NCBI GenBank assembly: GCA_009792885.1
Contig: WMCF01000018.1
Coordinates: forward strand, 2,122,031-2,186,030
Origin: Eremophila alpestris peregrina
Taxonomy: Eukaryota > Chordata > Aves > Passeriformes > Alaudidae
Length of the DNA: 64,000 bases
Reading direction: 5' to 3'
Both the position numbers and the translations under genes were made by a program. Numbering within the stretch: the stretch's first letter is position 1; each line of letters opens with the position of its first letter. Below, piece by piece: positions 27,701 to 42,700 of the stretch. Below the pieces are notes generated by a model that was not told where the DNA came from, searched no databases, and saw nothing but the letters and a program-made list of their open reading frames with translations.

Positions 27701-30700
27701 GAATTAGAAATGCACAATTCCTAAAGATGAATCACTTAACAGAATTACAGATAAGCCCTTCTGTGTTCCCCAAGTGCTTAACAGCTTCACCTAAGGCCGG
27801 TTTCTGGGTTATTTTTTGTCAAAAAAGTTTTATTTCAGTCAATATTGGTTAAGAACCTGTTACAAATCCTCCAGTCTCTGCATGACTCAAATACCTTTGA
27901 ATATTACACTGTTGTACAAAAACACATTTTTAAATGGTGTCCAAAGTGATGCTGGAGAGCAGAAATACAATTCCTACATGCAATTGCACCAGCCCGTCAA
28001 AATCAGCATAAAGGGAGAGAAGAAAACAGGCTGTGTGATATGTTTTGCTATTGTCAAGCCCAAGAGGGCATCTCACCTAATAATTTAAATGAGATCCTGT
28101 TGCCTGACGTTTTTAAAGCCTTTTGATCTCTTTCTTCTGGTTCCCTGTGTTGTGGCTCTGTAGGGTGCAGTAGACAGAAAGCTATGGATTAAACACCATG
28201 TTGCCAATGCCCCCCTGCACTTGGCCAAATCCCCTGTTAGTGGACAAAATGAATGTCTGCTTTTATGAAACGCTGCTCCACTGGAGATGGTGGAGAACAA
28301 CCTTTACTAAAGGTTTTTAGATATCTGTAGAACTGCCAAGTTCAGATTTTCTGTTATTATCAAGGCAATAATTCTTAGGCCCTTTGTTAAGAAGATTTGA
28401 CAATTTTGTTGGCATGCATTAGGGACTGAGATTAATCTGATTTTGAAAATCAACTTAATACTCACTGGATCCCCAAAATCATGTAGAGGCTTTTGTTTTG
28501 CAATTTGCTGCACTTGAATATATAATGCTAGGAAATGACAAATTTTATCTTTCCAGAACAAAGACAGAAAGAAAGATACCTTATTATCACTGGTTCAGTG
28601 AGAGCAGATAAACCTGAACAATCTGAAGACAAAAAACTTAGCAGAATGTTTAGAACTTGAGCCACGCGTCTAACTGATGCATTTTCTCACTGAATGCAAT
28701 GTCAACACAATCATTAACTTTGATAGAGGAAGACACTGCTCAAAAACTTAGACATATTAAATTATAACAAGAATTCTGTGAAAAAAAAATGAAGTAGGCA
28801 TGAGAAATCATAGAGATTGGGAGCAGACCTTTTTCCTGCTGTAACCCAATTAGTGTCCAAAGAATTATATGAAGCATTACTACGGACCCTTCTGTTTCCA
28901 GTGGGTCAGATTTAGTGTAGGAGATTGTAAATTGCTTTGTGGCAAACAGCTCAAAGCATTTGCATTCAATTTACATTTAGAATATGTAACACAAGCTGAG
29001 AAGAGGTTGTAAAAGTCCTTTCAGAGAGCTCCATTTTATCTGTACATAGGCATTAGCTCCAAGCATGTCTGTGAGATCCGTCGGCTCCTTTGGTTTGGCA
29101 GAAGCCTCTGGGGGAGCCGGGTGCCACTCCCCCTTCACAGGGAAATGCTTATTAATTATTCTCCCAACCAGCACTGATAGAAAAGTGTCACTTCCAGCTT
29201 TGACTGTCTCCCCTGACAGCCTGCTACTTTGTTTAAGTGATCTCACAGTTACAACATTTTTCATAATATTTAACCTAAATTTTCCTTGCTGCAGATTAAT
29301 CCTACTCCTTCTCTTATCAAGTACAATAACTTCACGGCTTGCAGACAGCGTTTCTAACATGAAACAGGGATCTAAGCAAGGGCTCTTTCTTAGAGTACGT
29401 GATGTCAAACTGACCTTTGACTCTCACACTTTAAATACATCTCTTGGCATCCTGTGCAGAAGAAAACAGACACCACTTGTTTCCTAACGATTTTACAACT
29501 GGCTTGGGCTAATTAATCAGTCTCCAGCACACACAGCTCCGTGCTTACCTGGCTGGAGGAAGTGCAGATCACAGGAGCAAAGTGAAGTTTTTCAGATCTG
29601 TTGTTCTCCAGGTACTTCATTAATTACCAAACAAAGGGAAATCTCCTCATGGCTTCTTCCTTTCTCCTACTGTGCAGCAATCCCATTACCCATTTCACTA
29701 TTTCATTATATGCAAAAATAGATTTTGGTTCCACAGCCTATTTCAATTCCTGGTGTAGTTTAGCCAAAGCCAGTGAAATTCCAGTAGGAACAATTTGGCC
29801 CACTGTCTTTAAGCATTTAACCATCTGCACTAAAACCACAAAAGAGACGCCCAAACCAAAACCACTCATTTACATAATAAGGATGTGAACCTACTACAGC
29901 CATGTGAAACTATCATTTTTCATATGTGCTTGTGAATCTTTTCCCAGGCTTTTGCAGAGGGAGGGGCAATCTCAGGGCTGGGATATATGAAGTGAAATGT
30001 GTGGGTGGGGAAAACCAAGAGTTTTAATTTTTTTCCTTTTATTCTTTAAGAAGTATGCAGCAATTACTTCTGTATTTTAAAGAAATGGTAAAAATACCCA
30101 GAGGTTATAGAACGATGCTTTTCCTTAATGTTTATACAAATGTAAACATTCATCTAAAATAAATACAGAAGTAAATGGAATACACCCACCTCTGCAATTA
30201 CAAAATCACTTTCCCATGGGTAAATCTCATTGTATCCCCCATCTGTTAGAACTTGGACTGTGACATGAACCATTATGGCTTATATCCCTTAATTATTTTG
30301 TATCATATGAAATGTAATTGTGGATATTCCATGTCTTCATTGCAAATCCTTAATTTTCTTTTGTAAAGCTACCTATGTACTTGGCCTAGTTCTGTGTTGT
30401 GGAAATGAGTTCCCAGGGTTAATTAGGTATAACAGAATAAGCTGCAGTCCCAATCCCACAGTCTCTACATAAGTTAAAATTCCCACAGAGAGAACAGAAC
30501 TTTTTCCAGGCTGAGAAGAAAATAAAAAGGAAAAGCACACCTTACACTCTGCCCTGAGTCTGAGACCAGGAGCCTCAAGGGAGACATGCAACAACTGTCC
30601 TGGGCAGAGGACCATGACACACACCTTACCCAACAGGGAACCCAAAAAATCTGTACTCTACAACCACACTCTCCTCTCTGGCATCTAGCTAAACTCTTCA

Positions 30701-33700
30701 GACTTTGGTAGCAGAGGGTATGGCAGCACAAAGGTGCTGCTGTCAGGAGGGGAAAAGATGTTACTGAGCGGAGAATCTCAGCTCTTTAAGACCAGTTTGA
30801 AATCTGCAATTGGAAAATATGTTCTCACAGATCTTTTCTGGTCTTGCTTGTAGGATGTGCATCCCATCCTGTCCCACCACTCCAGCTCCACCACAGCTGA
30901 AAACTGACACAGCTCCATTAGCTTAAGTGGAGGCAATTTAACCTGCTGAGGTCTAGCTCAAGGCAAGTCCTCCTAGTGCACCTATAAACAGTAGGTATAT
31001 TTAATATACCTTGCAGCTGATTTGTGGAATTCCTTGAGTGAAGAACATGGAATCTGTAAACTGTGGCAGTTTGACAAAACTCACAGAGACCAGAAACTGC
31101 AAACCTCCCTGAACAACCAGATATCTTGCTTCTGAAGCAGGTATGCCAGATTCCTAAGAGCAAAGGGAATCTATACTCCTGGGTATAAGGAGAAGAAATA
31201 GTGCTTGTGATATTACCAGGTAGCTGATGAAAATAAGAATTTTGTGATTTTGACTTGGAGACATGGATTTTATTTTTCTAAGAACATTCTTTCATGACTT
31301 TGAACTAATACCAATTTCAAAGCTGTGCCAGTTTTCACATCCTGTACAGCTGCTTTGCCCCCTTGGTCAAAAACCAGGCTTATTATGGCAGACATGAAAA
31401 TATCATGAATGTATTTTCATGAGAGTTCAGCAGAAAGCCTCAGAGCCTCACATCCAGAACGCTGATATAAAAAGGAAGATAGACAGCCTCTGCTTGAATT
31501 AGAGAGTTCTCCTGAAAAGAGGTAATGGATTTCTTACACATGATTTCTTACTGGATATTAGATATCCTCTAATAGACTCACAATAAACTACAGCAGATGT
31601 TTGAAAAGCACATAATTTGCAATTGATTATACACATACATCACAAATCAAACATTATACAAATAATAGTTGCTCTGTAATCATATCGCTTTTGTGAATGA
31701 GAGCTTCAACTATCCAAGTATTGGTTGAATTTTTATAACTGGTCTTCTACAGTGTCCAGGCTTGGACTATAATAGAGTTAATGTTCTTCCTAGTGGGTTG
31801 TACAGTGCTGTATTTTGAATTTTGAAGATTAAAAGTATATTGATAATAGTGATCTTTCAGTTGTTTATGAGCAGTGCTTATGCTAAGTCAAAGACTTTTC
31901 AGCTTCTCGCATCATCTGACAAGGGAGCAGGCTGGGGGTACAAGACCTGGGAATAGACACAGCTGGGACAGCTGACCCCAGCTGACAAAAGGGTACTCCA
32001 GACCCCACAGGGTCATGCCCAGTTTATAAACTAGGGTGAAAGTGGGCCAGTGGCTGCATGCACTTGGCTGGGCATTGGCCAGCATCTGGTGAGCAACTGC
32101 ACTGTGCATCACTTGTTTTGTACATTATTATTACTCCTACTGTTATTATTATTATTTTCCCTTCCACTTCTCTTTTATTAAACTTTCTTCAGCTCAACAT
32201 ATAAATTGTACTTTTTTCCCCCACATTCTCTCCCTCATGCCACTGGGTAGGGGGAGGACCAAACAAGCAGCTGTGTGGTGTTTAGCTGCCTGCCAGGTTA
32301 AACCAAGACACAGAAAATATAACTTTGAGGTACTTAATAGCTCCCAGCTAGAGTGACTTTTAGGATATACAAAAAAAAAGCTGTCAATCAGAGGAGAGCA
32401 GCTGTGTTTGCATAATTTCACCTGGAATTTATTTCTAAGTGTGGGATCTATTCCATTATATGGATAAGATGCAGCAAGAAAAAGAGAAGGTATTCTGTTC
32501 TGCTGTCAGGTAAGGAGGAAAGGCAGTATTAGGGTTTGGCCTCCAGGCATGAATCAGCTGGAGCAGAGGTGGGAACCCAACACCAAAAGCACAGTGTCAG
32601 GCTTGAAGGGTTGGAAATAAATTTCCCTTCACTGTTTGAAAGCTGGAAATGGAGAGAAGGGTTTATTCTGAAGACTTTGAAAAGAAGAATAGATGCATCA
32701 TGATCATTTCAGTATTATTCAGCCACTTTGACATAATCTTTGTCTCCTTGGTTTATTCCTGTCTGCTTTCACATGAACTGAGAAGTGTTGAAAATATACA
32801 GACATTTCCACACAAAAGAGCACAAATACATAATTTGAATGTGAAAGAGGTGCTAAACAGTGCTCTCATTTAAATGATGTGTAAATCCAAGAGACACACA
32901 GCCTAAGATATATGAGAACAAGACACAAAACTATCTCTACCATGTTTAAAAGCACATTTGTATAACTACTTCATGCTGAGATTACATTCAGCATTTTTCC
33001 CTAGGCCTGGAGTTGCTGAGACAGACAGAACATAGCTGACCTTTGGAGTTGGATTTTTGCAAAATAAATAAACTGGATGGATGAGCATAAAAGTTACAAA
33101 CCTCTTTAAAACGCCATATGTGAAAATCTTATAAACAGTCCATAAGTATCACCTGCTGGGTAAGGTTTGCAGAAGCTGCTGCAGAATTCGCCAATACTAT
33201 CTCCTCACCAAAACCACCGAACCATCTCATAATGGCAATTTATTCTACAGCTTTCCTGTTTTCATGTGCCTGTAATTATAAAACATTTTATTAGCAGCTT
33301 TGGTCTGGAAGCAGCACCATGCCACAGGCTGGGATCAGGAGCACTGACACTTTGACTGAAATGCTGGTAAGGCTGAGGCACCCGTGCTGACACCAGCACA
33401 GTGTTTGTCTTCCTCCCTTTGGAGGTAACTTTGCTGATATTATAGGTGACAATTTTAACAAGCATAGTGATTGTAAAACTGAGCTCTTAGCTTTTCTTCC
33501 AGACTTCAACTTCCTGAGGAGGAAGTTAGCATTGATCTGATTCTCACTGAAACAAACAAGGATTTTTCCATTTGCAAGCCAGAGCGGGACCAAGCTCAAT
33601 AGTGCAACTTTCTGTGACTATCTCTACTGGGACTGATTCTCTGAAATAACAGAACCTCTGGCTGCTTTGAGGGCTGATTCCTTATTGAGGTAATTTTTGA

Positions 33701-36700
33701 AGTAGATTTACTTTTCAGTCACAGATCTATGAAAAATGTTTGAAATGCTTAATCTCTTTTACTCATGAAGCTACTTAAGTGTAAAAATTACGCCTTTTTA
33801 TTTTAATAATTTGGGTTTAAATATTCACTCATTGGTTGACTGTTATCCTGGGAGTGAATTTTTATGGCTCATATTTAAAATCCTTGAAAATAGGGTCTTA
33901 GAACAGAATCTCCAATGTGGTTTAAAGTACTGTGCAGCAGTCCTGGTAGGCTCTGCTTTAGGTAGCACTCCTTTTAATCTACTGTTTGAATATACAGCTG
34001 AAGAAATACTCTGGATTTTAGTGGACAGAATAGTTATAGAACCTAAATGACTTCACATGAGAAATGGAATTAAGAACAGTACGTAAGGTTTAATAGCTTT
34101 ATCATTATGAACAGGCACAAAGGCTGGCATTTGAAAGTCATTATCCTCTTGCACAAGCTGGTACAATTTTACTTTTAATCAAGAATTTCTGCTTCTTTTG
34201 TAACTTCCTGTCTTTCCAAGTTCCTGTGATATACAGTTCCCATTTTGGCCTCATCCTGTTTTTCCCTGCTTGTTGTATGTTAAGGAGTCTTGCTCTACTG
34301 TAGGCTAGCATTTTTCAAATACAGCAGCGTACAATAAACAGGAAAGATTCCCTTAGAGACACTGTTGTTTTTAGCTGATCAAAAGGCCATTCTGACATCC
34401 GCTTCTTGCTCAATAAAAATATTATTTAAGGAAAGAGAAACAACCTCAGATTAACATTGTGTCCCTAGCCAGGCTAAAGCCTCAGTAAAAGAAATTGCTG
34501 GCGTCATTCCTGCTTAACCTATTGGTGTTCAAGTCCACCCTATTTTAGTTACATCAGGTAGAGACAACAAATCAGACTGTAAGTGAAAATGCAGTGTCCT
34601 CTATTCTTCCTGAATTTTAAACAGAACCACCTCCTACAGTTTAGTAAAACATCACAAACTTAAGGACACTGCCCTGACAATATGCCAGGATCCCATGAAC
34701 TGCATCCAGCTTGCATGTTTCAAATCTGTGGGAGTTTTGAAGCAACAGGAACTTCAGGATTTGGGCTTCATAAATTGGCCTAAGACAGCCATTGCTTTGA
34801 CCCTGATTAAAAAAAGAGTTCTGAGCTCAGACCCGAATGGATGCACATGAACAGTCTTCTGAACAGAAGCAGTTCATAGTGCTTCACTGTTCATGTGGTG
34901 TGGTCTGTAGTGATTACAAATCCTAGCGTGCAGTGCTCCATCTTAATGGAAACAGTCTTGTTCATGTGTTAAAGCAGGAATATTTTGGGCCTTAATGCAG
35001 GCACATTACAAAGCATGTGCTTAATTGTAAGTTGGCTATGTTATATTAAGCAGGATTCCAGCATATGTTAAACAGGGCTGAGCGTTTAACTGAGAGAAGA
35101 ATGAGGAAGTCTAAGCGAATTAATGACATTTGTTGAATTAGGCAGCCTCTGTTGTGTGCACTTACACTCCAGTATTTTTCTTTCCATTCCCTTCCACTTC
35201 AGGACGGATGTTGCTCATATCACTGTGTCCCACCAAGTATCTTTGCTACAGAAGGCCTCCAAGTGCTGATCACTGTGACCCTGAAGTGCCTGTGCCCTGC
35301 AGGAGTCACTTTGAACGCTGCAGACCAGTGAGCACAGGTCTGTCAGTCTTTCCCACCAAACACAGCTCTGTCAGTCTGTCCCACCAAACACAGCTCTGTC
35401 AGTCTGTCCCAGTGAGCACAGCTCTGTCAGTCTGTCCCACCAAGACTCCCACAGGCTTTGAGCCAAGCCATGGGTGCTGCAGGTACCACTGCCTAAGCAA
35501 AAACAGTCTGACACTACAACTACATCAACGTGTGATAGGTTGCAACACAACTCTTTCAGGTCTTTTCTTCTTTCAGAAGAAAAGTACTTTCATAACAGCA
35601 GAACATAAAGGTCTCATGCTCATTTTCTGTTTTAATTTTCACTTGTAAACCAATTTTGCTCCTTGTTGAGCATTAAGCCTGTGACACAACAAAAAATTTC
35701 ACGGTAGCAAGACTTTTTTACCTGATTGACGTGGGCAATACTGTACCAACCTTGGCAATCAGCTCTGTGTCTGCTATGACAGAAATGAGTTCCAGCAGCT
35801 ATCTAAGTCTGCCAGCTTTCCTGTCCACTTAGGGCAGCCATTTCTGAGGATTTTGGTGGAATTTATTTCACTTTATAATAGTTGTCTTAAAACCCAGGGA
35901 GATACTCTGAGCTAGTTATCCCTTGGTAGTCTGGGGAGAGAGATAAAGGCACCTGGAAAGAATGATTTATCCTGGTGATCAGTCTTAAGGTAGGATTTAC
36001 TTTTACTCCATAAGCCACAGAAAAAACCCACATACTCAGTTTAGAGGACACACACATTTTTTTGGAACTTGAATTAGGTGAAATTATGTGGTTTTGGATG
36101 CTTTTTCACCTTTTTTCTCACGGTTATTTTTAAATGACACTTGCTTATCATTCCTGCTTATGCCTTGCACTTCCATCTACACAGCAACTCTGCAGCAGAA
36201 TACCCTGTTTATTTCCTACCCATGTGCCAACACTGTTTTCTCCTACATGTTCCCTCAACAATGAAATTAATACTGGGCAACACTCCTTTTGCCAGGAAAA
36301 AGCCTCTTTGGCAGATCACTGTTTCCCAGCTGTTTAAAAGCGCCTCATGAAGAGCAGTTTTGAATGGCCAGATGAAGACAAAAAGTTGCAAAGGAACAAC
36401 AGGTAGGATAGTTTCAGAAGTTAGCAGCACTCTTCTGAAATATAAATTGGAAATGCAATTATAAGTGGATGAGAAAGGTGTAACATTGGGGAAAGACAGG
36501 AAATTTAGCTTTTGAGTTTGGCATATGGCTCTAATTTTCATGTGTGCATCATACAGTTACTAGACACCTGTGCTTGGGACTTGAAACTTGGCTGGTGTTG
36601 CATCCACGTGGTGTAAAATGGCATAATAGGACTTTGATCTAATGATATGACCTAATCTTGCAGGAAGGACAACTCTGGTGCTGACACTCCAGGTCCGGGT

Positions 36701-39700
36701 GAGCTAGCAATTTTTGTGGATGAACATGCAGCAGGATCGGAGAGTTCAAAAGTGAGGGTAGCTGCTCTCGTGGACAGTGCCAACAAAGGCAGGCACTTGG
36801 CAAATACAACCAATTCCTGCCTCTCTTATCTTTGACATGCTGCCACAGCTCTCCAAACACCTTTCAAAGGAAACGTGCTGCAGTCGGGCCAAAGCAGCAC
36901 CGTGTGCTCCCACTGGCTGTACTCACTCGGGCGCTGAAGTGGTTGTGCACGTAAGCAGGGAGGATGTCAGGCATCCACAGAGGAGCACGTACTTAGAAGG
37001 CATCAAAGGGAGCTGAAACCCAGGAGTTGGCCCACAAGCCATGTGTTCCTGCTGTTTGTGGCCTGCAAAATGCAGTGAAGCAGTCCCTGACGACCGAGGT
37101 ACAGATGTGGGAACTCTGGTACATGAGACAAGGCTCCAGAATCTGCCTGGGAGCTACAGAAATGTTTACAGTCTGATTTATTGCAAATTGGCTGTTGTTT
37201 GGCTGTTGCGTGTGATCAAAATGGGTCATCCTTGCCAAAGAAGGCAAATGCAATTCTGTCAAATAGCATCTAAGTGCTTCCTTTGCTAAGTGGAAACAAT
37301 TGCTTCTCCTCACTTTGCAGACTCCTCTTGGTATTTCCTTAGGTGGCACTGCCACAGTTCACAGATCAAGCGTGCCAGTGCTGCTAATATTAAAGAAAAA
37401 ATTGCAACCAATTGCAGGAATGTTGTTTTTTTATTTCCCAGAGCAAAATTTCAACTTCTACAAAGAAATATGCATTAATGTTACCATCTGTGTCGCTCTA
37501 TTCAGGCCCCATCCACACTGCAGCTAGAAGAGTGTTCCCATGCTGAAACACTGCATCATTATTAGCAATTACCAACGTAGCTGCCTTATTAGCAATGGGA
37601 TGTCTACAGCCAGTTTGCATCCTCTGTGCTGCTCTTATTTATTTTGGAGAAACAACGAACATAAAATGTCTCTGCAGGACACTGACATGGTGTGTACAAA
37701 GGCAGATGTCTCTTGCAATTTCAGGGGTGGACGGAGAGGAGGTGTCCAAGGGAACTGCTCAGGCACTGAAAGATACTTTCATCAGTGTTTCTTTTGGAAA
37801 AGGCTGCTCAAAAAAATGCTAGGGGAAAGGTGGGAGAGAGACGAAGAGGAGAGGGAAGGAGAGAGTCAAAAAAGCCAAAGATGAAAAGTATTTTTCTTAC
37901 TGTAGTCAGCTCAGAAGGTTTTTTGACAGATAATTGCTAATTATTTGAGAGAGATGGGCATTTTTCTGCAGGTAACTGTCTCTCATGCCTTAAAACCCTG
38001 TAGAGCTGGTCTGGAATAGCCTTTAACACCTACTTTAAAAAATCCTGAAGACCAGCAGACAGCAAACGGTCTATTTAACACCTGGGAAAAGCAGATACAC
38101 TGCAAGAAAATATTAATCTCTTTTCAAAAACAGATGATTCAAGAGCATATTTTTAGAGTGCCTTTTAACTTAGACACCAATTCAGTGTTCTGGTTACTGG
38201 GTCAGGGTGCTCAAAGGCTGCGTCAGACACAGGACGATGCATGAGCGAAATCCCTGGCTCAGTGGCAGGGGAATGAGATCTGCTCTAACGTCTGAGCGCA
38301 CAGTTGTGACTGCTTCTCTTCAGAATTTGCCAAGAATGCACACTAAAAGAAGCTGCAGGGTAAAAAACTACAGCTGCCTGACAGACAGGCAGCAGCCTCA
38401 TTTTGCGCAACTCTTGTCTGTACTCTGCTGAAATAAAAACAACAGGCTGATTCATAACTTCTAAATTATCCATGCGAGAAAAGTGGATTTTCCCCTGCTA
38501 TAATGAGAATATAGGAGCCTCCTTCCTCAGCACCATGCTGGGGCACTGGTCCACAATCTGCCCCCTCACTGCAGCTGGTCCAGACCATACACACTACAAC
38601 AGGCCTTAACAACTAATTTGCTAAAAGCTTTTCCATTGACTGTGCTTGATACAGTCCTTAAGACAAAGCCTATTTTAGACCCTTTTCTCCAGATCTCAGT
38701 CTTGGTTCCAGATGCTTTGGGAGGGTTTGCCATGCTGGCTACAGCCACGACTGCATGCTCTTGCCATGGGTGGAGGTACAGTGGTGATTCCTCAGTACAG
38801 GGGGGAAATTGTTAGACAGCTACAGCCCTGATGGTCTTTGGGACAAACTTGCCTCCACCTGGACCAAAGCTGGCTCTTTTGGTCCTGAGTCCTGCCTGCC
38901 CTGAGCCTTAACACTGAGGCGTCCCATCTTCATGCTCTTTCTTTAAAAAAGTCTTTTCTGGGGTTTCTGAGGTGACAGACCATGAGCTGGCAGGGCCCTG
39001 CAACCACTCTGCAGGGATGTGCTTGTGACCCTAGTCCTCAGCCCTCCTCCTAGGGAAGCCCTGTATGCTTCCCTGTATTTTAAAAAAGAAAAACAGAAGG
39101 GAACCTTCTTTTCAATAAAAACAAACAATCTAAAGTTTTTAAATCAATAAGCACAGCTCGTGACAAACTAGTATTGACTTTAGCAGAAAGGCTGGGACAG
39201 TCAGTGAAATGAAGGTTCTGAAACACCCCAACTAGATCTTCTTTGTTTTTATGGAAACAAACATTTGATTTACATGGATTGCTTAATTTTATCTTTTGCA
39301 TTAAATAGAATGCAATTTCTTTGATTAGTAATTGGATGAGGTGACCTCCTAGTCCCTTCCAACCCAAATGTTCCTAGCATAGGGTGAAACAAATCTAATA
39401 CAACTCAGTAAAACTTTATTTTCATATAAGAATAATAAAAAAACCAAATTGAAAAGATGTTTCATGATTTTATCATCAAAACTCGAATGAAATTCATGAA
39501 AAAATTGAATTGAATGCTCCCCTTTGCTTTGTGGGGGCAGAGAGCTGTACAGTTGGAATTTAAGACATTCCAGAATCAGACAATGGGCTTTGCCAGGTTT
39601 ATACAATACATGTTTACAATAAAACTTCCTAATGTAATTTAAACTAGTTTTTCCCATGATAAAGATATTTTCTACAAAAGTCTTCAACTGTTAGTAATTG

Positions 39701-42700
39701 TTGCAACTGTGTTGTGTTTTTCAGTGCAGTTCCCCCTCGCCCCAGTAAAAACCAGTCAGTTATCTAGATGACACTTTCTCTGATGCTGAGATGGAACTCA
39801 TCTGGAAAATTCTTGTAGTACTATCCTGCCAAAAGCTATCTAAGATCATACCTTACTAAAAAAGCATTTTCCTTCTGGGTACTTCAGTGGCAATAAAGCA
39901 AAAAAAGCTGTTCCTTGGGATACAATAAATAAGCACGTGCATGCCTAAATGTGCATAGATGTGAGATTTCCCCAGCACAGAAATATACAATTGAGGTTAC
40001 AGCAGTGACAGTTCCATTATAAATCCATTTTCACATGGATTTCTGAGCTGTATTATTTTGTCACAGAAGTTTACATTTGGCCCCTAGCTTATAGGTGATT
40101 TTTTTTTTTAGGTTTCAGAAAGTCTATTAATCCATTTTTGAGGTACCAGAGGGTAAAGAAATGCTTTTCCCACCTCTTAGATTGTTGTAGCCCTGTTATG
40201 GCATTGATTTTTGCACAGAAGTCTCTGCAGAGTTTAATAGCAATCAGCGGCCTGACGTGCCTTAATGACTTCCTCTGTGCGTTCAAAAAATGGCTAAACT
40301 TGACAAGTTGAAACCTTCCAAGGGGCCAGTGCTCACTGAGTAATAGCTCCCAGGCCAGTTTGGGATTATTATTGTAAAGTAATAACAGAATAAAGACATT
40401 AAGATTTCCTTGAGTTTATAAAAAAGTTTCAAAAATTAGTTTCGCCTTCAGAACAGCCCCTGAGTTTAGAACTATGCATCCACTTCTCAGCTGGTGCACA
40501 TCAGATTAGACCCACTGCAGTTATTGTAACTGCAGCAGGGAAGGACCCAAACCATTAAGGAAATACAAAGTGGCCAGCCACAACTTCATTTACTTCACTA
40601 TAAACATGCTGACAAAATAATGGTATAGTTAAGTGCAGGATGGGCCCCTTAACGTCAGTGATAGCTACTTTGCACCCTATTTTTGTATAATATCTGAATG
40701 AGAACAATCTCCTGCAAACATAAGCCTGCTCAACACATAAAAGAACATGGCAGAAGCAAGTTCCTTCCGTATCAGCTCACCTAATTTATCTAAAGCAGGA
40801 CTGGCAGAGGACAGCTGTGGCCCAGGGAAAGGATCCTGAAGCAGCCAGTGTGATCTTTGTACCAACCACGCCAGCAATTTGCAGATCAGGTTCTTCCTGA
40901 GCCAAAAGTCATGTCCTGGTATTTAATGCTTTCAATCAAATTTTTTCTCATTGCTGTAATCTGGCTTTGAAGCCAAGCAAACAGGCAGCCACCATAACGA
41001 TTCACCTCCTAATGATGTTTCATGTGTTCTCAGAGAAGAGGACAGTAAACTCAGAGGTAAATTTTTTCTGGGATGAATTTTGATTTCTGCAAATTTTGAT
41101 CATACAGTGAGGGGCAAAGAAACATAGGCAGTGAAATCAATATAAATTAACACTTCCATTTCCTTTTGGTTCTATTTTTCTTCTATAAATCTTCCCTTCA
41201 GTGGGAGTTTCAGGGCTATGACTGAGAACAGAAACAGCATTAGGAAACTGACTTTAGGAAGAATCTAACATTACCAGCTCTCAGTATTTTTAGCATGAGT
41301 AGCATGAAATTTGGTTGCATATTTTAAAGCATCAGTTGATGATGATACCATGGTATTGCCTAACTTCTCATTTATGGCAGAGGAAAGCACCCAAAATGCA
41401 CTTGATAAAAAATAAAAAAGGAACCAGCAGTAATTTTTGAAATACAAGGATTTTTGTAAAGTTTCACAATTGTTTGAGGCCTGACTTATGATGCCCAAAA
41501 TTAGGAGTGGACAAAATTGATAAAGAAAACTGCTGTGTTTTACTGAGGAAAGCCTGAGTTTTCACATCACCTGTAGAGAGGAGGTAGGGAAGGACAAGGC
41601 ATGAGGTGGAACAAGCTAACCATAAAATGTTCTGAAAGGAGGTTAAGAAACAAGGCAGAGGACCCAGCACAGTAAGTCATGCATTACGTGTACTCTAAGA
41701 ACAGAAAATGGTTGTGGAGTGTTTTTTGGCTTAGTTTGTGGTTGGCTGTTTTTTGATTTTATTTCATTATTGTTCTAGCAGTACAAATACCTTTGGATAG
41801 TGTGCATTGAAAGGAAAAGAGTGTCCAAATTGAGAAAAATCCTACAAGAGACATTGGCACCACTGAAGTGCTCTTTAAAAAAAGGTTTTCGGGGGCCTAA
41901 AATAATTTTTTCCAGTGCAAGCAAAACTGGGAAGAAAACTTGTCATTGACTGGGAGGGAGTCAGAATTTCACCCTATGTGCAAGAATAAGGAATGCTCCC
42001 CCCCACAGCAGACAGAACAGGTCCAAAATCGTTTGTGTCATCTGCTTCCACCCAATAACAGCTTTATAGAAGTAAGTTAAGAATGAATAACTCAACAGCT
42101 GCCCAAGGCGGCTCTAAAGTGCTGCTTCCCCCCGCTGCACATGAGAAGACAGCCATTAGTGCTGCTGCTGCGAGGTTCACTGCTCCTTGGGGGACTCTGC
42201 ATTTGCAGAATGGCCTGGTTTTGTGCTGGCAATATGCACACATCTGAAATTGCTTGCGTTTGGATGCTGTTTGCTGCACAGTTTTGACTTAGTGCCATGT
42301 CTGTTACAGATTCTCCTCATCACGGGTAATGTGTCTCTTGTGAGCATGAGCCCGATTCTTTATTTTTGTTTGGGTAACACTTCTCTCTGAACGTCAGAAG
42401 ATTGCCACATGCATTTTTACATAGCAGTATATTGTAAAAAAAAAATTAACAGCAAAAAGATGAACAGCACAAAACAATGGCAAATTACTATTATACTGCT
42501 CTTCATTTCCACCAGCAGTCTCTAAGGGTTTTGCAAACACTAATAAGCACATCCTCAGATATTTGAAAACCAGAGAAATATGCTCTCTGAGGAAACAGAG
42601 GCACAAAGATGATGCCTGACTGTCTCAAGATCAAGCAGTAGGAGAGAGTTAGCACTATAGAGAGTCACAGTACCACAGCATCCAATCCTGCACATTTCTT

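Larger units (their letters stand above)
11376..31752 (-). other. NRP1: NRP1 intron 2, 3' portion (after the LTR)
   Basis: Second half of intron 2, running to the exon 3 acceptor. Content I can name: a 22-bp tandem duplication at 25,758-25,801; hairpins at 24,064-24,102 and 27,647-27,670; a CpG cluster at 23,331-23,386; an A-rich tract at 18,964-18,998; and the 222-bp pyrimidine tract at 16,701-16,922. A TG-rich patch lies at 21,177-21,211. Segment 28,977-29,487 is open on both strands. The remainder is AT-rich intron without recognisable features. Confidence 0.85.

Noticed and set aside
31753..32310. Full provirus around the LTR
   Set aside because: No second LTR and no gag, pol or env-like coding sequence on either side. 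Only a solo LTR is supported.
35333..35444. CRISPR-like spaced repeats
   Set aside because: Units are contiguous with no spacers, and the context is a vertebrate intron.
35154..35648. 164-codon frame on the plus strand
   Set aside because: It crosses a 28-bp minisatellite whose unit is not a multiple of three, has no domain, and lies in an intron antisense to NRP1.
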